Below, piece after piece: positions 60,236 through 64,000 of a stretch of 64,000 nt of DNA. The notes under the pieces are model-generated. The model worked only from the letters and a program-made list of their open reading frames with translations, was not told the origin of the DNA and did no database searches. Numbering within the stretch: position 1 is the stretch's first letter; every line of letters begins with the position of its first letter. The position numbers and the translations under genes were made by a program. This DNA comes from Nemertoderma westbladi (Eukaryota; Xenacoelomorpha; Nemertodermatida; Nemertodermatidae), in contig JAUCBJ010008839.1 of NCBI GenBank assembly GCA_032718475.1, positions 1 to 64,000 on the forward strand, written 5' to 3'.

Positions 60236-60610
60236 TTTTTCTTTTTACATTTTTGTAATTATTTTTTTGAATTTTTTTCGAAAATATTTTTTTTCTTTTT
60301 TTTCGATATTATTAATTTAATTTTTTCGAAAGTATTTTTCTTTTTTCGAAAGTATTTTTTGTTGAAAATGCCGGCTAACCCAACATCATGCTCTTCCAGA
60401 TCTCACGATGACCATACACTTTCCAAGATTATCCCTATTCCCAAGTCCTGTGTTCTTGAGCATTTGAGGAAAGTATTTGGCTGTCCACCGCGCCTATTCT
60501 CACCAGCAGACTGCCATAGTACAAGGTTGTGTACAGGATCATCCTGAGGCAAAAATAATTCCCAGCAATCTTAAAGCGGCGTCTCTACAGGGTGATGCTG
60601 GGTCTTAGCA
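60236..60610 (-). mobile_element. T-rich tract and degenerate LINE 3' fragment
   Basis: 60236-60365 is T-rich with TTTTTCGAAAGTATT repeats. From about 60400 the sequence aligns by eye with the LINE 3' fragment at 32146-32717 in the same orientation (GGCTGTCCACC, CTTATTC/CCTATTCTC, GTACAAG, GCACTGG/GTACAGG, ATCATCCTGAGGC), but with many changes and no open frame. Confidence 0.6.
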
Positions 60611-60696
60611 ATGAGTGAATGTTATACACGTAATATAATATACTATACTAATAATATACTATACTATGCTATAGGCCTACCTGGTAATCACTATCA

Positions 60697-61115
60697 GGGT
60701 GACTACTGTACATAACAAAGACCAAAGACCCAAATAATGTATAAATTGAATTGAATAAATTGAATAATGAATAAATAAATGTATAATATTGTAACATGTG
60801 TTAACCTTCGTTTATTGTTTTGGTTCCCCAACACGCATCTGTAACCTGCTCCTTTACTAACCTGATCCTTTAAATGGCAATGGGACCTAACCCTCTATGG
60901 CAATGGGAACTAACGGTCTTTGGGACCTAATACGACTTTAGCTCTTTGTTTTTCGCCCCAAAGGGCGTTAGGTCCCATTGCCATTAAAAGGACCAGCTAA
61001 GTAAAGGAGCAGGTTACAGAGGCGTGTTGGGGGGAACCAAAACAATAAACGAAAGTTAACAATATTATACAGGTCTTTATTATTTGGGTCTTTGGTCTTT
61101 GCTTTATAGTCACCC
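60697..61115. mobile_element. Fold-back/MITE element, copy 3
   Basis: Ends GGGTGACTAC and ATAGTCACCC with ACAAAGACCAAAGACCCAAA and its complement just inside. Both long arms are preserved: GTTTATTGTTTTGGTTCCCC, CTGTAACCTGCTCC, AAATGGCAATGGGACCTAA on the left and the complements on the right (CCATTGCCATT, GGAGCAGGTTACAGAGGCG, AACCAAAACAATAAACG). About 420 bp, the most complete copy. No coding capacity. Confidence 0.85.
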
Positions 61116-61534
61116 CGATCAATATACCGAATGTTACATTGATACCATTCAGAGATTCAGTATCAATACAGTGCTGTCCTGGCACAAAGTTTCACATTCT
61201 ACTTCATCAGGCTTCAGGTTAAGTTCAGGTGCTTCTAGTAAATAACTCCTCGCCAATTCGAAAATTGACAGTGTGGTTTAGTGCATAGCATATTTCCCAT
61301 AATTTTGACAACTACTTGGTTCTCAATTTAAAATCTCAATTTATAAAAATATTAATTTGTAATTGGATATTCTTAAATATTGGCAAATAATGATTTTTTT
61401 TAAAACTGCCTCAATTTCGGACTGGGCCAGTTCAATACACATATAATAATAACAATAAGAATCATTATGCTTTAGAAAAAAAATACTTTCGAAAAAAAAT
61501 AAAAAAAATATTGAAAAATACTTTCAAAATGAAC

Positions 61535-61650
61535 CATGCTATCCAACACGCTTATTCTCTCTGAGGACGCCAAAGAACTTGTTTGTGCACTGGCTGAATA
61601 TAATGGTTGCTGCTGGTCCTTAAAGTAATGTGGAGGCCGGGAACGGTTCC
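61535..61650 (-). mobile_element. Degenerate LINE 3' fragment
   Basis: CCAACACGCTTATTCTCTC, GGACGCCAAAGAACTTG, GTGCACTGGCTG and GCTGGTCCT follow the order of the LINE fragment at 32146-32717. Just before it an A-rich tract with TTTCGAAA (61475-61530) is the complement of the T-rich tract at 60290-60365. Confidence 0.5.
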
Positions 61651-62190
61651 GCTATATGGTATAATCGTGATTACGGGTAGGTGTGAATTAATTAACTTCA
61701 CAGTGTACAACGCACGCTATTTCTTTTCGTCATGCGTCAATCTGTGTCCATTTCTGTTTACACAGATCACCTACAGTAGTTTTTAAGAATCGCCACAATC
61801 CATTCCACCCGCATGCGATATTAATATTCACACTTCAGCTAACCTTCTTAGAGGTTATTAGAGGCAGGTCGCAATCAAAAGCCGTGATTTAAACCAATTA
61901 AAGTATTGGGATTACAGGTAGATAGTTAGCATTATCTTAACCGGCCTGCAAAATGCTAATACAGTAATAAGGTTAACTGGCCAGGTTAATCTTATCTTAG
62001 GTGGTGTATATAGTTGTATCTAATCTGATGGCTTTAGTGTTTACGGTAGCGGTGCAAGTGGTATGATAAATCGGTATTGGGCTACAGTATATTTCATAAT
62101 TCCTGTAATAATTAAAGGATTATTACAGGATTAGAACGAATGATTTATTGTAGTGTAGAGGGAGTTATTGCGTATTTCTTACTTCAACTT
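61651..62190. other. Non-coding sequence
   Basis: No gene or RNA found. A local inverted repeat, TAATTCCTGTAATAAT(T) against ATTATTACAGGATTA, lies at about 62098-62133. Confidence 0.35.
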
Positions 62191-62511
62191 TTATTATAAG
62201 AAGGGATCTAGGGGTCTTAACCTCGAATGATAAGTTTATTTTACCGAAAATAACTTATCTTTTATTGGCGCAATTGTACGACTAATCCCATCACATGCGT
62301 ACTTTTTAACCGGGTAGTGTACAAATTTAGGAATCGCGTAATTTTTTCTTGAAATTAATATCTCATATCTCTCCAAACCACGTACGCGTTTCGACCTTAC
62401 TGGGTCTCATCAGCGTGGTGTCGGATTCGAACCTGGGACCTCGAGGCGGAAGCCGAGACTACAACCACTAGGCCACCTAGGTTAAGACCCCTAGATCCCT
62501 TCTTATAATAA
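62191..62511 (-). mobile_element. tRNA-derived SINE-like sequence between 33-bp perfect inverted repeats
   Basis: 62191-62223 and 62479-62511 are exact reverse complements of each other. Next to the right arm, on the minus strand, is a tRNA-like head with an A box (TGGCCTAGTGG, 62475-62465) and a B box (GGTTCGAATCC, 62433-62423) 32 bp apart, the pol III promoter of tRNA-derived SINEs. Behind it comes GCTGATGAGACCCAGTAAGG. The T-arm flanks do not pair, so it is not a functional tRNA gene. Confidence 0.7.
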
Positions 62512-62849
62512 ATGTATAATAACAAACACCTCGAAAAATACAGCTTGCCAACACATTGTTACTTCAACTTAACTTTTCTTACTGAAACTTCACTTTACTG
62601 TAAAATTTTGTGTGGTTGAAATTTTAATGAGTAATGTTTATTTTTAACAAAAACAATCGTTTATTTCAACTGACATCCACTATAATAAAGGCTTGTATTT
62701 TATTTACATATCAATTTAATTAAAAAAAAACTTTTAATTTTTAATTACTTCTAGTACGTTTATCTAACTCTAAAAAGGACAACAATTACAGTAGCTGTTT
62801 GTTTATAATGGGTAACTTTAAAACGAAAATAAGCCTGAAAGTTGAAATT
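62512..62849. other. Non-coding sequence
   Basis: AT-rich, no features recognised. Confidence 0.35.
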
Positions 62850-62879
62850 GTTTCGAAACCTTTGTCTTGGAAAGAAAGT

Positions 62880-63415
62880 CAGAACGGAACCTTAAGATTC
62901 TATTATTTATCCGTATGGCAGCAGTAGTTCCAGTACTCCTCTATGGGAGTCCATGCTGGGCTCTAACTGCAGAGGATACCAAATCTCTGGGTGGCATTTC
63001 ACAAAAATGCTGCGCCGGGTTCATTGTGTCAAGTACAATGAACACATCTCCAATCACACTCTATACAGTACAACATTGGATGTGTTCCATTAATCTCCCC
63101 TAGCTTGACACTTGAACGACGGAACCACCTCCGCTTTGCAGGACATTGCTTTCGCCGTGAGGACCAGCCAGTGCATAATCTTGTACTTTGGCAGCCTTAT
63201 GGAGTAACAAGCATGGTGGACAGCCCATGACTTTCTTGAGACGCATCTTAAAGGACACTGGCCTTGAAGATGCGGATGATCTAGCAAATGTCATTGGTAA
63301 TAGGGAGATGTGGCGGCGCAATTTTGTCGTCAATCTGGGACAGCATTCTTAATATATATGTAATATAAATAATGCAGTTGCGATGCAGAATGCCGATCGT
63401 AGTAGTAGTAGTAGT
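62880..63415 (+). mobile_element. LINE 3' fragment, second copy
   Basis: The first 40 codons of a frame near 62900 read AAVVPVLLYGSPCWALTAED like the fragment at 32146-32717, but the frame then shifts several times. DNA similarity continues to the 3' end, where both copies share GATGCAGAATGCCGATC/GATGCAGCATGCCGATC-like sequence followed here by a longer (TAG)n tail (about 63398-63416). It lies upstream of the astacin exon, in its intron. Confidence 0.8.
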
Positions 63416-63649
63416 AACCTCAACAAATAATTTTTTTTATTATGATTAAAGTGAAATACCAACAGTTTTTACTGGTTCGGGCAACTGCAAAGACTCTAAT
63501 TTGCTACAACAAATATACATTCTGAGTGTGTAGATGATTTTTTTTGAAATTTTGTTTAAAATTTATCTAAATTTAATCTAATAGTTATCTTTTGATCTAA
63601 TACAGATGTTATATAATTTAATAATAATAATTTTGTCACTTATTCGCAG

Positions 63650-63872
63650 GAGAATGAGTTGCATGTAGCTAATACTGTAACGGTCGATGGAGATATGATC
63701 ATGAATTCTCGTCAGTACAGGAAGTTTCGTAGCATGTTGGACAACGACGAACCAGATCAGCATTCCGATGCCCTGAGTCATACGGATAAGATGAGTAAAC
63801 GGAAGGGAACGGAAGACCTGACAACACGTTGGCCGCAAGGGAAAGTTCCGTATAGGATAAACCCAATACTAA
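63650..63872 (+). CDS. Astacin-family metalloprotease, exon 4 (propeptide end and start of catalytic domain)
   Basis: Acceptor CACTTATTCGCAG ends at 63649; donor AA|GTAAGT begins at 63873. The 223-nt exon starts in phase 0 and encodes ENELHVANTVTVDGDMIMNS, a linker, KMSKRKGTEDLTTRWPQGKV and PYRINPIL. The GDM motif matches the propeptide F-x-G-D element whose Asp caps the catalytic zinc in astacin zymogens. KRK precedes the mature domain as a furin-type site, and RWPQGKVPYRI is the characteristic N-terminal strand of astacins (WPxGxVPYxI). The HExxH zinc site must lie in exons past the window, so tolloid-, meprin- and hatching-enzyme-type architectures cannot be told apart. Reading on past 63872 gives no astacin sequence, which supports the donor. 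Confidence 0.85.
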
Positions 63873-64000
63873 GTAAGTTGGAATGCAGCACTGGCATGTT
63901 TCCGATCCTAAAATCAGATAGGGGGACTCTGGACCCGGTCAAAATTCAACCCTCTCCAGGGGATGGTTATTGGAAGCATTTAGCGAGAACTCAAAATATT
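63873..64000 (+). other. Start of the intron after astacin exon 4
   Basis: Begins GTAAGTTGG. No further exon before the window ends. Confidence 0.55.

Noticed and set aside
62417-62480. Functional tRNA gene
   Set aside because: A and B boxes are good, but the T-arm stem (CCAGG against CCGAC) and the acceptor do not pair, so it is a tRNA-derived SINE head.

Overview
This is a window of an animal (metazoan) nuclear genome, most likely an invertebrate; the lineage cannot be fixed from the sequence. The evidence is spliced genes with GT-AG introns, metazoan families (NELF-B, FKBP6-like, an alpha-kinase, an astacin protease), BEL/Pao and LINE retroelements, fold-back DNA elements, and very large minisatellites. 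There is no bacterial-style gene organisation. Five arrays (units of 17, 39, 4, 50 and 41 bp) occupy roughly 23-24 kb, more than a third of the window.

Layout. 1-4020 (minus): an intact open gag-protease frame of a BEL/Pao LTR retrotransposon that runs off the left edge. Its protease-proximal part carries a cluster of consensus 5' splice sites, all in the same codon phase. 4.0-11.4 kb: AT-rich repeats, a 5'-truncated LINE reverse transcriptase and a fold-back element. 11.47-21.95 kb: a 17-bp satellite organised into about 4.7-kb higher-order units. 22.95-28.47 kb (minus): an FKBP6-like FKBP/TPR gene whose C-terminal tail is a 4-kb array of 39 bp (13 codons); the FKBP domain has single-base frame breaks. 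28.8-30.8 kb: a CR1/L2/Jockey-like LINE lacking RT motif C. 32.0-32.8 kb: a LINE 3' end inserted in a 38-bp minisatellite with a 9-bp target duplication. 33.4-34.8 kb (+): a single-exon alpha-kinase. 35.4-39.2 kb (minus): a Ulp1/C48-type protease gene plus a coiled-coil region, split by an interval holding a 1.2-kb (GTTA)n tract. 39.2-41.0 kb: a 50-bp minisatellite. 42.4-43.6 kb: a nested fold-back structure.

The right third is best read as one large gene. Four phase-0 exons on the plus strand (45980-46045, 47105-47173, 47678-47773, 63650-63872) encode a signal peptide, a propeptide with the zinc-chelating Gly-Asp motif, a basic cleavage site and the start of an astacin catalytic domain, which continues beyond the window. 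The third intron (about 15.9 kb) holds a 6-kb array of 41 bp and, in antisense, the complete two-exon gene for NELF-B (55458-57846, 578 aa), plus several small transposons.

A family of fold-back elements recurs at least eight times as whole copies or fragments sharing one core. Functions come from recognised motifs read by eye; no database or alignment search was run.
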